From positions 1 through 32,499 of the forward strand of contig JBIOYB010000370.1 of the NCBI GenBank assembly GCA_044869915.1: DNA of 32,499 bases. Reading direction: 5' to 3'. This document shows, in pieces, positions 14,846 to 24,148 of the stretch; position 1 is the first letter of the stretch; every line of letters begins with the position of its first letter. The notes beneath the pieces are model-generated. The model was not told the origin of the DNA and searched no databases. It was given only the letters and a program-made list of their open reading frames with translations. Origin of the DNA: Allorhizocola sp044869915. GTDB taxonomy: Bacteria; Actinomycetota; Actinomycetes; Mycobacteriales; Micromonosporaceae. Both the position numbers and the translations under genes were made by a program.

Positions 14846-15865
14846 TCAGTAGGAGCAGTTGACCAGGTGGCACTCCGGGTTGAGCCGGACGTCAAACGCG
14901 GCGGCCACGCCGTCGCGGATGTGCGAGGCGAACTTCATGATGTCGCCCGTGGTGGCGCCGCCCCGGTTGGTCACCGCGAGGGTGTGCCGGGTGGACAGGG
15001 CGACCGTGCCGTTGCCCCAGTCGGCGCCGTAGCCCTTGCCGAAGCCCGCGCGCTCGATGAGCCACGCGGCGTGCAGCTTGGTGCCCAGGACGTCCGGCTG
15101 GCTCGGGCACCCGGCGTCCAGCACCCGCTGGGGCACCTCGGCGAGCACGGGATTGATGAAGAACGAACCGACGCTCCAGGTGTCGTGGTCATCGGGGTCG
15201 AGCACCATCGCGCGGGAGCGCCGCTGCGCCAGCACGGCCTCGCGCAGGTCCACAATGGACGCCGAGCCGCCGATGGGGATGCCGAGCCGCTCGGCGATCT
15301 CGGGCCGGTCGACCGGCTGCGACTGCGCGACACGCCGCAGGCGCAGGGTCACCTCAAGCACGATCCAGCGGTCGCTGTGCTTGAACACCGACTGCCGGTG
15401 GCTGCCGAAGCCGCACCGCTCGGGCCCCCACCGCTGCGTCTCGCCGAGCTGCCGGTCGTAAACCAGCAGGGACTCCAGCACATCGGAGATGAGCGCGCCG
15501 TAGGCGCCGACGTTTTGCACCGGCGTGCCGCCCACCGAGCCGGGGATGCCCGACAGCGCCTCGATCCCGGCCAGCCCGTCCGCGACCACCGCGTCGACCA
15601 GATCGTCCCACTCGACTCCCGCCGCCGACGTGACCAGCTCGCCGTCGATGTCGAACCCGGCCGACGCCATCTTGACGACCGTGCCCTCCCAGCCGGTGTC
15701 GCCGACCACCAGGTTGGACCCACCGCCCACGACGAGCACTTGATCGCCCACCGAGTCGAGGGCGCGCAGCAGCTCGGTGGCGTGCGCGGTGGAAGCGGCG
15801 ATCTCCAGACGGCCGATGGGCCCGCCCACCCGCATGGTGGTCAAGTCGGCGAACGTGGTGGTCAC
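14846..15865 (-). CDS. murB: UDP-N-acetylenolpyruvoylglucosamine reductase
   Basis: This 339-residue MurB reduces the enolpyruvyl group of UDP-GlcNAc-enolpyruvate with NADPH and FAD, the second committed step of peptidoglycan synthesis. The FAD-binding domain shows VVGGGSNLVVGD at 46-57 and GIEALSGIPGSVGGTPVQNVGAYG at 100-123. The catalytic set is present as R157, S234 (in GSFFINPV) and E331 (in NPECHLV). One oddity is at 156: the usual Tyr-Arg pair of YRxSxFK is His-Arg here (SHRQSVFK). The start is the GTG at 15865. It lies between two paralogous genes of unknown function on the same strand, not in a mur operon, as is usual for actinobacterial murB. Confidence 0.93.
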   Translation of the reverse strand: MTTTFADLTTMRVGGPIGRLEIAASTAHATELLRALDSVGDQVLVVGGGSNLVVGDTGWEGTVVKMASAGFDIDGELVTSAAGVEWDDLVDAVVADGLAGIEALSGIPGSVGGTPVQNVGAYGALISDVLESLLVYDRQLGETQRWGPERCGFGSHRQSVFKHSDRWIVLEVTLRLRRVAQSQPVDRPEIAERLGIPIGGSASIVDLREAVLAQRRSRAMVLDPDDHDTWSVGSFFINPVLAEVPQRVLDAGCPSQPDVLGTKLHAAWLIERAGFGKGYGADWGNGTVALSTRHTLAVTNRGGATTGDIMKFASHIRDGVAAAFDVRLNPECHLVNCSY

Positions 15866-15900
15866 GGCACACAGCCTACCCAGGGGTCATGATCCCCGGC

Positions 15901-16914
15901 TCAAGCCGCCACCAGGTGCTCGGCGAGGTGGCGCATCGAGCGGATGCCGGAACGGATCTCCTGCAGGTAGCGGTCGGTGGCGGGCGGCGGATCGTCCGGC
16001 GCGTCGCCGATGTCGGCGACGTCGAAGCCGATGGTCTCGACCGCGCACCCCTGGCCCCACAGGATACGCAGCGCATCGCAGTGCTGGAACGGCACATAGA
16101 GCGGCGTGGTGACCACGAGCACCGTGCTGCCGCTGACGACGTCGGCGTTGGCCGTCCAGAAGCGGTAGGTGTCGGCCGTGATGGCCCGGTCCTTGCCGAG
16201 CACGGCCGGCGCCGCCAGCACCTCGATCCGCCCGGCCGCGCCATAGGCACCATAGGCGTAGTCGTGCACCCGCCACGAGTCGCGGCCGATGGGCCCGCTC
16301 GAGTCGCGCCGAGACACCGGCTCGTCGAGGCCGAAGGCCCGCCGGACGCCGATCTCCATCGCGTCGAACTCGTAGTCGGCCGGCTCGCCGAGCAGGTCCT
16401 TCTCGTAGGGCGCGAGCTCGCGGAAGCTGCCCAGCGCGGCCATCGTGCCCGCATGCAGCCCGCCCTTGATCAGGGCCGCGGTGTAGGCGGTGCGCTGCAG
16501 GCACCGCTCGGCCAGGCCGCCCAGGATCACGACGTGGTCGTATGCGCGGCGCGCGGGTGGCCCCGTGATGGCCAGGCCAAGCGCGTGCGCGACGGCGGAC
16601 ACCAGCTCGACCGTGCCGGGCGCGAAGTCGAAACCCGTGACCTGATTGCGCTCGACACCGGACGTGCCGCGCTTCTCCGCCTCACGGCGCCGGAAGTCCC
16701 AGTGCTCGGCGCTGAACGCGTCGAGCCACGCGAGAAGAGCTGCCGTGTCACCGTCGGGCAGCGCGCCGCCGAAGGCGTCGACCAGGTCGCGCATCGGGCG
16801 TGAGGCGGCCCATCCGTGGATGCCGCGCAGGACCGCGGCCGCGTCGTGTGAGGCCCCATCGGGCAGTGGAACGGAACCGTAGTCCGGTCGGGTCACGCGT
16901 AGCACGTTACCCAT
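15901..16914 (-). CDS. uncharacterised protein, paralogue of the 13822-14799 gene
   Basis: From the ATG at 16914 the protein is 337 residues; the open frame extends to 17118 but only through the divergent promoter region and the next gene. It shares with its paralogue WDFRRREAEKR, YDHVVILGGLAERCLQRTAYTAALI, a central FDAMEIGVRRAF segment, and VTTPLYVPFQHCDALRILWGQGCAVETIGFD. It has an extra TADTYRFWTAN segment, which falls where DUF218-type proteins carry their S-T-x-E-N-A motif. No membrane segment or signal is seen. It ends 35 bases upstream of murB and is probably co-transcribed with it. Function unknown; a link to cell-wall assembly is inferred only from position. Confidence 0.74.
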   Translation of the reverse strand: MGNVLRVTRPDYGSVPLPDGASHDAAAVLRGIHGWAASRPMRDLVDAFGGALPDGDTAALLAWLDAFSAEHWDFRRREAEKRGTSGVERNQVTGFDFAPGTVELVSAVAHALGLAITGPPARRAYDHVVILGGLAERCLQRTAYTAALIKGGLHAGTMAALGSFRELAPYEKDLLGEPADYEFDAMEIGVRRAFGLDEPVSRRDSSGPIGRDSWRVHDYAYGAYGAAGRIEVLAAPAVLGKDRAITADTYRFWTANADVVSGSTVLVVTTPLYVPFQHCDALRILWGQGCAVETIGFDVADIGDAPDDPPPATDRYLQEIRSGIRSMRHLAEHLVAA

Positions 16915-16945
16915 CGTCGATGATCTCGGCGGACCGGTGCCGGGA

Positions 16946-16973
16946 TGTCGAAGGCCGGGCTTGTGCTCCGTTC
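16946..16973 (+). promoter_or_regulatory. candidate ECF42-type promoter
   Basis: TGTCGA at 16946-16951 matches the -35 signature published for ECF42 sigma factors, whose known targets are DGPF genes. CGTTC at 16969-16973, after a 17-base spacer, is close to the expected CGTC/CGAC -10. It lies about 65 bases upstream of the DGPF gene and suggests that the sigma factor drives its own operon. Confidence 0.5.
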
Positions 16974-17035
16974 CTGTGGTGAGAGTGCCGGACAGCGTGC
17001 CAGGCTGGCACGCGGAGGAGAGACGAGGTAGCGAA

Positions 17036-17469
17036 GTGGCGAGGTATTTGCTGGGGGTCGATTTTCGCGGCGGCGTGATCGACACGCCCATGTCCGAGTG
17101 GAAGCCGGAGGAGATCACGGCGCACCTGGACTACTACCGGGACCTGCACCACGAGTTGGTGGCAAGCGGCGAGCTGGTCGACTCGCAGGTCTTGACCGGG
17201 CCGGACCTGGCCAAGATCGTGACGTCGGACGGCGCGGCTGCGCCGGTGGTGACCGACGGGCCGTTCCAGGAGTTCAAGGAGTGGCTCGCCGGCTACCAGA
17301 TAGTGGAGGTGGAGTCGGAGGCGCGGGCCATCGAGATCGCGGCGAAGGTCTCGGCGGTGCCCGGGCCGGGCGGTGTCCCGACGCAGCAACCGATCCACGT
17401 GCGGCGGGTGATGGACCAGGCACCGTCCAACGTCTCGGAGATCGAGGAGTTCTTCCAACAGGTGAGCGA

Positions 17470-17473
<4 letters not shown>
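17036..17473 (+). CDS. DGPF-domain (YCII-related) protein
   Basis: This 145-residue protein belongs to the YCII-like DGPF family, named after the DGPF motif (VTDGPFQEFKEWLAGYQIVE at about 82-101). The ferredoxin-like fold is short and has no clear catalytic set. Members are regularly encoded beside ECF42 sigma factors, and in Streptomyces venezuelae they are the sigma factor's targets, with unknown biochemical role. The GTG at 17036 has GAGG seven bases upstream; the longer frame from 16937 runs through the promoter region. The stop overlaps the start of the sigma factor gene (TTGA), so the two are translated together. Confidence 0.87.
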
Positions 17474-18693
<1,220 letters not shown>

Positions 18694-18759
18694 TCGTGGC
18701 AGGCATGCCGCGCTGGGCTGTTTGGGCTTTCCTGACCGATTACAGGTTAATGCCCTAGT

Positions 18760-18773
18760 TGCCACTTGTGGCA
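18760..18773. promoter_or_regulatory. palindrome upstream of the GGDEF-EAL gene
   Basis: TGCCACTTGTGGCA is an inverted repeat with 6-bp arms and a two-base centre, 55 bases upstream of the GTG of the diguanylate cyclase/phosphodiesterase gene, in a relatively AT-rich gap. It could be an operator; no known regulator is recognised. Confidence 0.4.
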
Positions 18774-18827
18774 TGGTTAAGCTTGATGACGTTGCTCGCG
18801 CGCGGGCCAGAGCGCAGGAGGTGTTCG

Positions 18828-21095
18828 GTGTCGGAGACGGGCGTGCGACCCGTGCGTGCGGCATTCAAGCTACCGGCTCTCGCCCTCGCGCTGGGCGCGA
18901 CAGCGGCCGCCGCTTACGCGATGTGGGCGCAGACATGGGGCGGTGCCGCCGTGTTCGTGCTGGTGGGGTTGGGTAGCGGGGCGGCGATCCTCTACGGGAT
19001 GCGCCTTTTCCGCCCCACTCCGGCGTGGCCATGGGGCTGCATGGCGGCCGCGTGCGCCGCCTTCGTCGGCGGCGCGGTGCTGCGCGGCTGGGTGCAGGAG
19101 ATGGCGGGCGCCTCGTCACTGCTGGGCGATTCGTTCACTATCCCCGGCTATGTGCTTATGTTTTGCGGATTCGCCGGTTTCCTGGGCTCGCGCACCGGCG
19201 CCCGCAAGCACGCGGTCATCGACGTGCTACTGGTCGGCGTCGGTCTGACGCTCACCTTCACGATCCTGTTCGCCGTGCCGGCCGCATCGATCATGGGACG
19301 GTCGCCAGTGGTGTCCGCGCTCGCCGGCATCTACCCGATGCTCGACTGCGTCCTGGTGCTGCTCGTGCTCAACCTCGCGTTCAGCACGGCCCGGCGCGGC
19401 CCGGCCTATCACCTGCTGATGGGCTGCATGGCGCTGATGCTCACCGGCGACATCGCCTACGCGGTCATCGGCGCCGGGGGCGAGCTGACCGGCTCGCCGC
19501 TGCTGGACCTGCCGTTCCTGCTGGGGTTCTGCTTCATCGCGGCGGCCGCGCTGCACCCGTCGATGGTCGACCTCGGGCGGCGGGCCAACGTGCCGGTGCA
19601 GGCCTGGTCGGTGCCGCGCCTGTTGCTGATCGCGCCGGCGCTGGCCGTGCCGTTTGTGCTCGCGGTCCTCATCCGCGATCCGTCGCCGCTCGACCGGGGG
19701 CTGCTGGCCGGCGCCGGCCTGCTGGTCGTGGTGCTGCTGCTGATCCGCGCGGTTTCGGCGGTGCAGGGCTATGCGTCAGCACAGCATCAATATGAATATC
19801 AGGCGACCCACGACCCGTTGACCGGCCTGGCCAACCGCGATCTGTGGGCGGCCAAGGTCGGGCGCATGCTCGCCCAGCCCGCGCCGCCCGGGCACAGCGT
19901 GTGGGTGTTCTTCCTCGACCTCGACGGGTTCAAGCTGGTCAACGACTCGCGCGGGCACGCGGCGGGCGACCAGGTCATCGTCGAGGTCGCACGGCGGCTG
20001 CGGGCGTGCGCGCCGTCCGGGTCGGTGATCGCCCGGGTCGGCGGCGACGAGTTCGCGCTGGCCCATCAGACGGGCCACGAGGACGCCATCGCCACAGCCG
20101 AGATCGTGCTCAAGACGATGCGGCAGACGCTGCGGATGCCCACGCTCAACGTGGTCATCGGCGCGTCGATCGGCATCGCCAACTCGTCGGCCATGCCCGG
20201 CGTGGCCACGGCCGAGGATCTGCTGCGCGACGCCGACACCGCGATGTATCAAGCGAAAGCGACCGGGCGCGACACGTGGGTCATCTTCGACCCCGTGATG
20301 CACCACAGGGTCAAGGAGCGCATCGAGACCGACCTCGCGCTGCGGGAGGCCTTGGAGTCCAACCAGTTCCAGCTCGCCTTCCAGCCGATCGTGCGGCTGG
20401 CGACCGGGCGGCCGACCGGCGCCGAGGCGCTCATCCGGTGGCACCATCCGGTCCGCGGCGTGGTGCCGCCGGCCAGCTTCATCCCGGTCGCCGAGGAGTC
20501 CGGCCTCATCATCGACATCGGTCGCTGGGTGATCCACGCGGCCCTGCGCCAGCTCGCCGACTGGCGCGAGACCCACGTCGTCGACGACGACTTCGCCATG
20601 TCGATCAACGTTTCGACCCGGCAGCTGCGCGACCCGCGCCTGCCCGCCGAGCTCGCCACGGCGCTGGCGCAATATCGCCTGCCGCCCTCCTCGGTGATCC
20701 TCGAGCTCACCGAGTCCGTGATGATCGACGCGACGGGCTGCGCCGAGCAGGCGATAAACAGCCTGCGCGACCTCGGCGTGCACCTGGTCGTCGACGACTT
20801 CGGCACGGGCTTCTCGGCGCTCGGATACCTGCGCAAATATCCGGTCACCGGGGTGAAGATAGACCGCTCGTTCGTGGCCGGCCTGGGCGCCAACTCCGGC
20901 GACGAGGCGATCGTGCGCGCGGTGGTGGCCATGAGCAATGCGCTGCACCTGGGCGTCGTGGCCGAGGGCGTCTATCTGCCACGCCAGCGCGACGTGCTCG
21001 AGGCGCTCGGCGTGCTCTATGGCCAGGGCTGGCTGTGGGGCAAGGCCGTCGACGCGCACGCGTTTGCCGCGGGCACCTCGACGCTCACCGCGTAG
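18828..21095 (+). CDS. membrane-bound GGDEF-EAL protein (cyclic di-GMP turnover)
   Basis: The protein is 755 residues from the GTG at 18828, which has AGGAGG six bases upstream; the in-frame ATG at 18759 lacks a site. Eight or more hydrophobic helices fill residues 15-300 and form a sensor-like membrane domain of no named family. The GGDEF domain has LDLDGFKLVNDSRGH and an intact GGDEF at 405-409. The EAL domain has EALIRW at 533, NVS, ELTES, VDDFGTGFSALGYLRK, KIDRSF, VAEGV and GQGW. All metal and catalytic positions appear to be kept, so both synthesis and breakdown of cyclic di-GMP are possible. In actinomycetes such proteins set the timing of development through BldD. It ends in an 11-bp convergent overlap with the next gene. 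Confidence 0.92.
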   Translation: MSETGVRPVRAAFKLPALALALGATAAAAYAMWAQTWGGAAVFVLVGLGSGAAILYGMRLFRPTPAWPWGCMAAACAAFVGGAVLRGWVQEMAGASSLLGDSFTIPGYVLMFCGFAGFLGSRTGARKHAVIDVLLVGVGLTLTFTILFAVPAASIMGRSPVVSALAGIYPMLDCVLVLLVLNLAFSTARRGPAYHLLMGCMALMLTGDIAYAVIGAGGELTGSPLLDLPFLLGFCFIAAAALHPSMVDLGRRANVPVQAWSVPRLLLIAPALAVPFVLAVLIRDPSPLDRGLLAGAGLLVVVLLLIRAVSAVQGYASAQHQYEYQATHDPLTGLANRDLWAAKVGRMLAQPAPPGHSVWVFFLDLDGFKLVNDSRGHAAGDQVIVEVARRLRACAPSGSVIARVGGDEFALAHQTGHEDAIATAEIVLKTMRQTLRMPTLNVVIGASIGIANSSAMPGVATAEDLLRDADTAMYQAKATGRDTWVIFDPVMHHRVKERIETDLALREALESNQFQLAFQPIVRLATGRPTGAEALIRWHHPVRGVVPPASFIPVAEESGLIIDIGRWVIHAALRQLADWRETHVVDDDFAMSINVSTRQLRDPRLPAELATALAQYRLPPSSVILELTESVMIDATGCAEQAINSLRDLGVHLVVDDFGTGFSALGYLRKYPVTGVKIDRSFVAGLGANSGDEAIVRAVVAMSNALHLGVVAEGVYLPRQRDVLEALGVLYGQGWLWGKAVDAHAFAAGTSTLTA

Positions 21096-21633
21096 GGCCT
21101 AGGGTGTATGCCCAATATGTTTGCGTGTCAAGGGCTTCGGCGACCATGTCGGGGCTCAGGCCAAGCAGCGTGCGCGCGATGGCGGCCTGCAGGCCGAGCG
21201 CGAAGTTGTGACCGCACATGTCCAGGGCGGCCACCCCGCCCGCCATCTGGATCTCCGCCCACATCTGGGCGATGACCGCCTCGAAGATCCCACTGTGGCG
21301 ATGGCCGGGGTCGATGGCGAAAAAGCCCAGATACCACACCCGCTGCTGGGCGTAGGCCACCGGCCAGCGGTGCGCGAAGAACTCCGGTGAAATCAACGGC
21401 ATCGCGTCGAGCTGATTGGTGAACGTCGCCAGCCCGACGATCCGGTCGTCCTCCTCGGCAAGCGCCAGGTGCTTGGCCACCCGCTCGTCGGCCATCACCT
21501 GGCCGAACTCGACCCGGGTCAGCACCTGCCGCTGCACGGCGGCGGCGCGCAGGTGAGCAAACGACGACTCATACATGGCCCACGCCTGGCTCACCCGCGG
21601 CTCGTCGAGGGCCTTCGCCGTCTCCAACAGCAT
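21085..21633 (-). CDS. GNAT-like acyltransferase
   Basis: This 182-residue protein has the strand order of GNAT acetyltransferases. IVGLATFTN is the likely beta-4 strand, and VWYLGFFAIDPGHRHSGIFEAVIAQMW (about 99-125) resembles motif A with the acetyl-CoA pyrophosphate loop, although the usual R/Q-x-x-G-x-G/A is changed to HRHSGI. The C-terminal third does not resemble a standard GNAT end. It may acylate a small molecule or protein, or only bind CoA. It lies nine bases after the 21643-22392 gene on the same strand and overlaps the end of the GGDEF-EAL gene by 11 bp on the opposite strand. Confidence 0.62.
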   Translation of the reverse strand: MLLETAKALDEPRVSQAWAMYESSFAHLRAAAVQRQVLTRVEFGQVMADERVAKHLALAEEDDRIVGLATFTNQLDAMPLISPEFFAHRWPVAYAQQRVWYLGFFAIDPGHRHSGIFEAVIAQMWAEIQMAGGVAALDMCGHNFALGLQAAIARTLLGLSPDMVAEALDTQTYWAYTLGPTR

Positions 21634-21642
21634 GCGCGCAGG

Positions 21643-22392
21643 TTACGGCTCGTCGGGCCGGTCGTAAACGGCGTAGCCTATTTCGGCCACGTCGTCCGCG
21701 AGACTGGCAAGGTCGGTGTCGGGGTTGATGGCGCGCACCAGATCGGCGGTCAGCGGACGGCCGGCGAAGACGTGCGCCACCGCGTCCTCAGCGTCCTCGT
21801 CCAGCTCGATTTCAAAATATTCTTCAACATGGATGAGGTACGACTCCGGCGTCGGATCGGTGAGGATGCCGAGCAGCCGCTCGGCGCCGTCCGGGTCCGC
21901 CACGTCGCGCGGATCGGCCTCGGTGTAGTCGATCGGGCCCGTGCGCCAGCCGCCGCCATCGTCATCGTCATCGTCATCGTCGGAGTGCAGCCGCCACAGG
22001 CAAAACGTGGCCGACAGCAACCCCTCGTAGCCGAACGCGGGCTCGCGCACCAGCGGCAGGAACACGCCGGGCAGACCATCGAGCAGCCCTGGCCACAGCT
22101 CGCGCGGGTCCTCCCGCCACGGCGACATCGACGACTCGTGGTCGAAGCCGCGGATGAACGCGCCGTCGGCGGTGAACACGATGAAGTAGTCGTCGCCGCT
22201 GCCGTTGCTCATCGACGCCAGCTCCTGCCCGGCGGCCCAGCGGCTGTTGAAGGAGTAGTAGCGGCTCTCCCACTCCGGGCTCACAATGGCGTCCAGCATC
22301 GCGAGGCTGCGGCACCTCTGCCGCAGGGTGGCGATGCCGGGCAGGCGCGAGGCTACGTCGGTCACGGGCACTGAGGCATTATGCGGCATCAT
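21643..22392 (-). CDS. acidic protein of unknown function with an Asp8 run
   Basis: This 249-residue acidic protein has no signal peptide or membrane helix. The N-terminal half has WESRYYSFNSRW and DDYFIVFTADGAFIRGFDHES, a pattern also seen in small stand-alone proteins of bacterial genomes near toxin or immunity genes, though I cannot name a family. A run of eight Asp, coded by four GACGAT units, sits at about 137-144 and probably forms a flexible loop. The ATG at 22392 is only five bases from the divergent GNAT remnant. GTG at 22371 follows CATAAT by six bases and would give a leaderless message, so the true start may be there. Probably co-transcribed with the GNAT-like gene. Confidence 0.6.
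   Translation of the reverse strand: MMPHNASVPVTDVASRLPGIATLRQRCRSLAMLDAIVSPEWESRYYSFNSRWAAGQELASMSNGSGDDYFIVFTADGAFIRGFDHESSMSPWREDPRELWPGLLDGLPGVFLPLVREPAFGYEGLLSATFCLWRLHSDDDDDDDDGGGWRTGPIDYTEADPRDVADPDGAERLLGILTDPTPESYLIHVEEYFEIELDEDAEDAVAHVFAGRPLTADLVRAINPDTDLASLADDVAEIGYAVYDRPDEP
21958..21981. repeat. hexanucleotide microsatellite (ATCGTC)4
   Basis: Four perfect ATCGTC units lie in frame within the 21643-22392 gene and code for eight Asp on the minus strand. Gain or loss of a unit would add or remove two Asp without breaking the frame. Confidence 0.9.
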
Positions 22393-22397
22393 GAGGC

Positions 22398-22638
22398 ATG
22401 CCGCTCGAGTTCCGAAGGCTCACCGAGGTCGATCCGGCGGACCTCGTCGCGCTCATGAACGACCCTCGCGTGCGCAAGCACATGCCGCTGGCGCGCGGCG
22501 CCTTCGGGCCGGCCGAGTGCGCGTCCTTTGTGGACGGCAAGGAGGCGCTGTGGCGGGAGCAAGGGTACGGGCCGTGGGCCTTCTTCCTCGACGGAGCCTT
22601 CGCCGGATGCGGCCGCCCACCGCGCCCTCTATCGCTGA
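22398..22638 (+). pseudogene. GNAT acetyltransferase remnant with internal deletion
   Basis: Residues 1-72 from the ATG at 22398 look like the start of a GNAT acetyltransferase of the RimJ/RimL kind (PLEFRRLTEVDPADLVALMNDPRVRKHMPL ... GPWAFFLDGAFAG). At about 22613 the frame turns into Arg/Pro/Ser-rich nonsense. In another frame the next bases read DAAAHRALYR followed by TGA at 22636-22638, which has the look of a GNAT C-terminus. The acetyl-CoA-binding middle, about 70-90 residues, is missing. The simplest reading is an internal, out-of-frame deletion. The intact-looking frame to 22946 continues antisense through the SRPBCC gene and is not a real C-terminus. Confidence 0.68.
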
Positions 22639-22648
22639 GTCCGCGGAT

Positions 22649-23095
22649 TCAACGCATGCGCTCCCGCCGCGTCGCGAGATCGGACAGCCGGCGCAACGCC
22701 TCCCGGTTGCGATGGTGCAGCAGCAGATCGTCGACCTTGGTGCGCAGCCATCGCAGCGGCCCCGCGCCCATCTCCTCCTCGAGGGTCACGCGCGTCTCGT
22801 GGTCGTTGAGCGGCGTGAGGGTCAACCTCACGACGAGCTCGCCCAGCGGCCACAGGTGCGGCCGCATCACCAGCTCGCGCGGTGGATCACTCGACACCAC
22901 AACGGTTTTGTCCCGCAGGTGCAGCGGCCACATGCCCGCCTTGTGATAGATGTGCGAACCGGGCGCGGGCCAATCGGCGTCAACGTTGCGGATGTGCGCC
23001 GTCCCGACCACCCAGTCGCTGTAGCTCCAGCCGTCGGCCAGCACGGCGAAGACCCTCTCCGCCGGTGCGGCGATGAGCTGTTGCGTCACTGCCAT
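22649..23095 (-). CDS. SRPBCC (START-like) family protein
   Basis: From the ATG at 23095 the protein is 148 residues. The start AVTQQLIAAPAERVFAVLADGWSYSDWVVGT is typical of the polyketide cyclase/dehydrase and SRPBCC group, followed by WPAPGSHIYHK, beta strands, and a long C-terminal helix (LRTKVDDLLLHHRNREALRRLSDLA). The fold encloses a hydrophobic pocket for lipids or polyketide-like ligands. No catalytic residues can be assigned, and most stand-alone members are of unknown ligand. The frame upstream to 23128 starts with TTG and lacks support. Its end faces the end of the GNAT remnant, 10 bases away. Confidence 0.78.
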   Translation of the reverse strand: MAVTQQLIAAPAERVFAVLADGWSYSDWVVGTAHIRNVDADWPAPGSHIYHKAGMWPLHLRDKTVVVSSDPPRELVMRPHLWPLGELVVRLTLTPLNDHETRVTLEEEMGAGPLRWLRTKVDDLLLHHRNREALRRLSDLATRRERMR

Positions 23096-23140
23096 TTCCG
23101 GATAATATCCGATACATCGGGTTTGCAACTCCAGCTATGG

Positions 23141-24052
23141 CTACTGCTTAAGCGCCTCCTGCAGCTGCGAGTTCAGGCCCGCGGAGGCCATCCAGCCCTG
23201 GTTTTGCGCCGCGATGGCGCGCTCGCTGCGCACCACCAGCTCATGCGCCGCCATCCGGTCGTCGGTCTCCGCCATCCGATACTCGTCCAGCAGCCGGCGC
23301 AGGTGCTCGGCCGTGCGCAGGTATTCGAGCTGGTAGGTGGAGAAACGGCTCCCGGCGACGTGCGCCGCGAGCGCCCCGCTGCCGGTGGCCAGCACGCCGA
23401 TCCAGGCGGCAAGCTCGGCCCCGGCCAGCGGCGACAGCGCGACCAGGATGGCGGCGGCGATGGCCAGCAGGGTCTGCGCCCGCTCGAACAACCGCGCCTT
23501 CGCGCCCAGCTCGGCCGCGTTGGGCTCGTAGTATTCGTCGATCTGGGACTGCAGCCGCAGCCGGATGTAGGACTCGGTGTCCTTGATGGCGGGCAGCTCG
23601 GGCTGGTGCGGCTTGAGCCCGGACAGCAGCGGCAGCAGGTCGTCGGCGCGGGCCAGGATGTCGGCGGTGCGCCGGCGCAGGGTGTCGTCCCTGCGCTGCT
23701 TGTTGTATGGCGGGGCCTCCGCCAGGTACCGAAAAATCTCGGTCTTCAATCCCTCGGCGACCGACCGGATCCTGGCGCAATCCTGAATCCTTTGCGGCGC
23801 AACGCCCCGCCGCGCGAACGGGACCAGGGCCAGGCAGACCGCGGCCGAGATCGCCACCGCGGTGCCCCACCGCCCCACAAACGGGCTCGCGGTGCCGAGC
23901 AGGGCCGCGCCCAGCGCGAGGGCCAGGCCGGCCGTGCGATGCCGCTCGATGCTGCGCCGGCCAAGCACCGCGGCATGCGACCAGATGGCCTGCCTGCGCC
24001 ACAGATCACCCACGACAAGGCCCTGCGTGTTCACCGTCGTCACGCCAGCCAT
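23141..24052 (-). CDS. SLATT/DUF4231-like membrane protein
   Basis: This 303-residue protein has two pairs of membrane helices, at about 42-85 and 185-235, joined by a long helical segment. The second pair, followed by SRFSTYQLEYLRTAEHLRRLLDEYRM and a coiled helix, resembles the SLATT (DUF4231) domain, a two-helix module often tied to nucleotide-signal immunity systems and predicted to form membrane pores. Here it stands alone: no SMODS nucleotidyltransferase, SLOG or TIR partner is encoded in the window. The ATG at 24052 was used; GTG at 24043 has GGAGA nine bases upstream and may be the real start. The frame beyond, to 24490, is shadow of the cyclophilin gene. Confidence 0.66.
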   Translation of the reverse strand: MAGVTTVNTQGLVVGDLWRRQAIWSHAAVLGRRSIERHRTAGLALALGAALLGTASPFVGRWGTAVAISAAVCLALVPFARRGVAPQRIQDCARIRSVAEGLKTEIFRYLAEAPPYNKQRRDDTLRRRTADILARADDLLPLLSGLKPHQPELPAIKDTESYIRLRLQSQIDEYYEPNAAELGAKARLFERAQTLLAIAAAILVALSPLAGAELAAWIGVLATGSGALAAHVAGSRFSTYQLEYLRTAEHLRRLLDEYRMAETDDRMAAHELVVRSERAIAAQNQGWMASAGLNSQLQEALKQ

Positions 24053-24148
24053 TCTCCGACATCGATCATCAAAGGCCAACGGAAATCGCCCCGGAAGAGG
24101 TCGGCCAGGTCGGCGGGTCGTTGCGCCGGCGGTCCAACATCCCGGGAC

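Noticed and set aside
15866..15900. GGGG...CCCC symmetry between murB and the downstream-strand gene
   Set aside because: The stem is short and interrupted, and the genes are probably co-transcribed, so a terminator is not needed.
19776..21059. 427-codon minus-strand frame under the GGDEF-EAL gene
   Set aside because: Composition is that of a third-position GC shadow, and the plus strand carries clear catalytic motifs.
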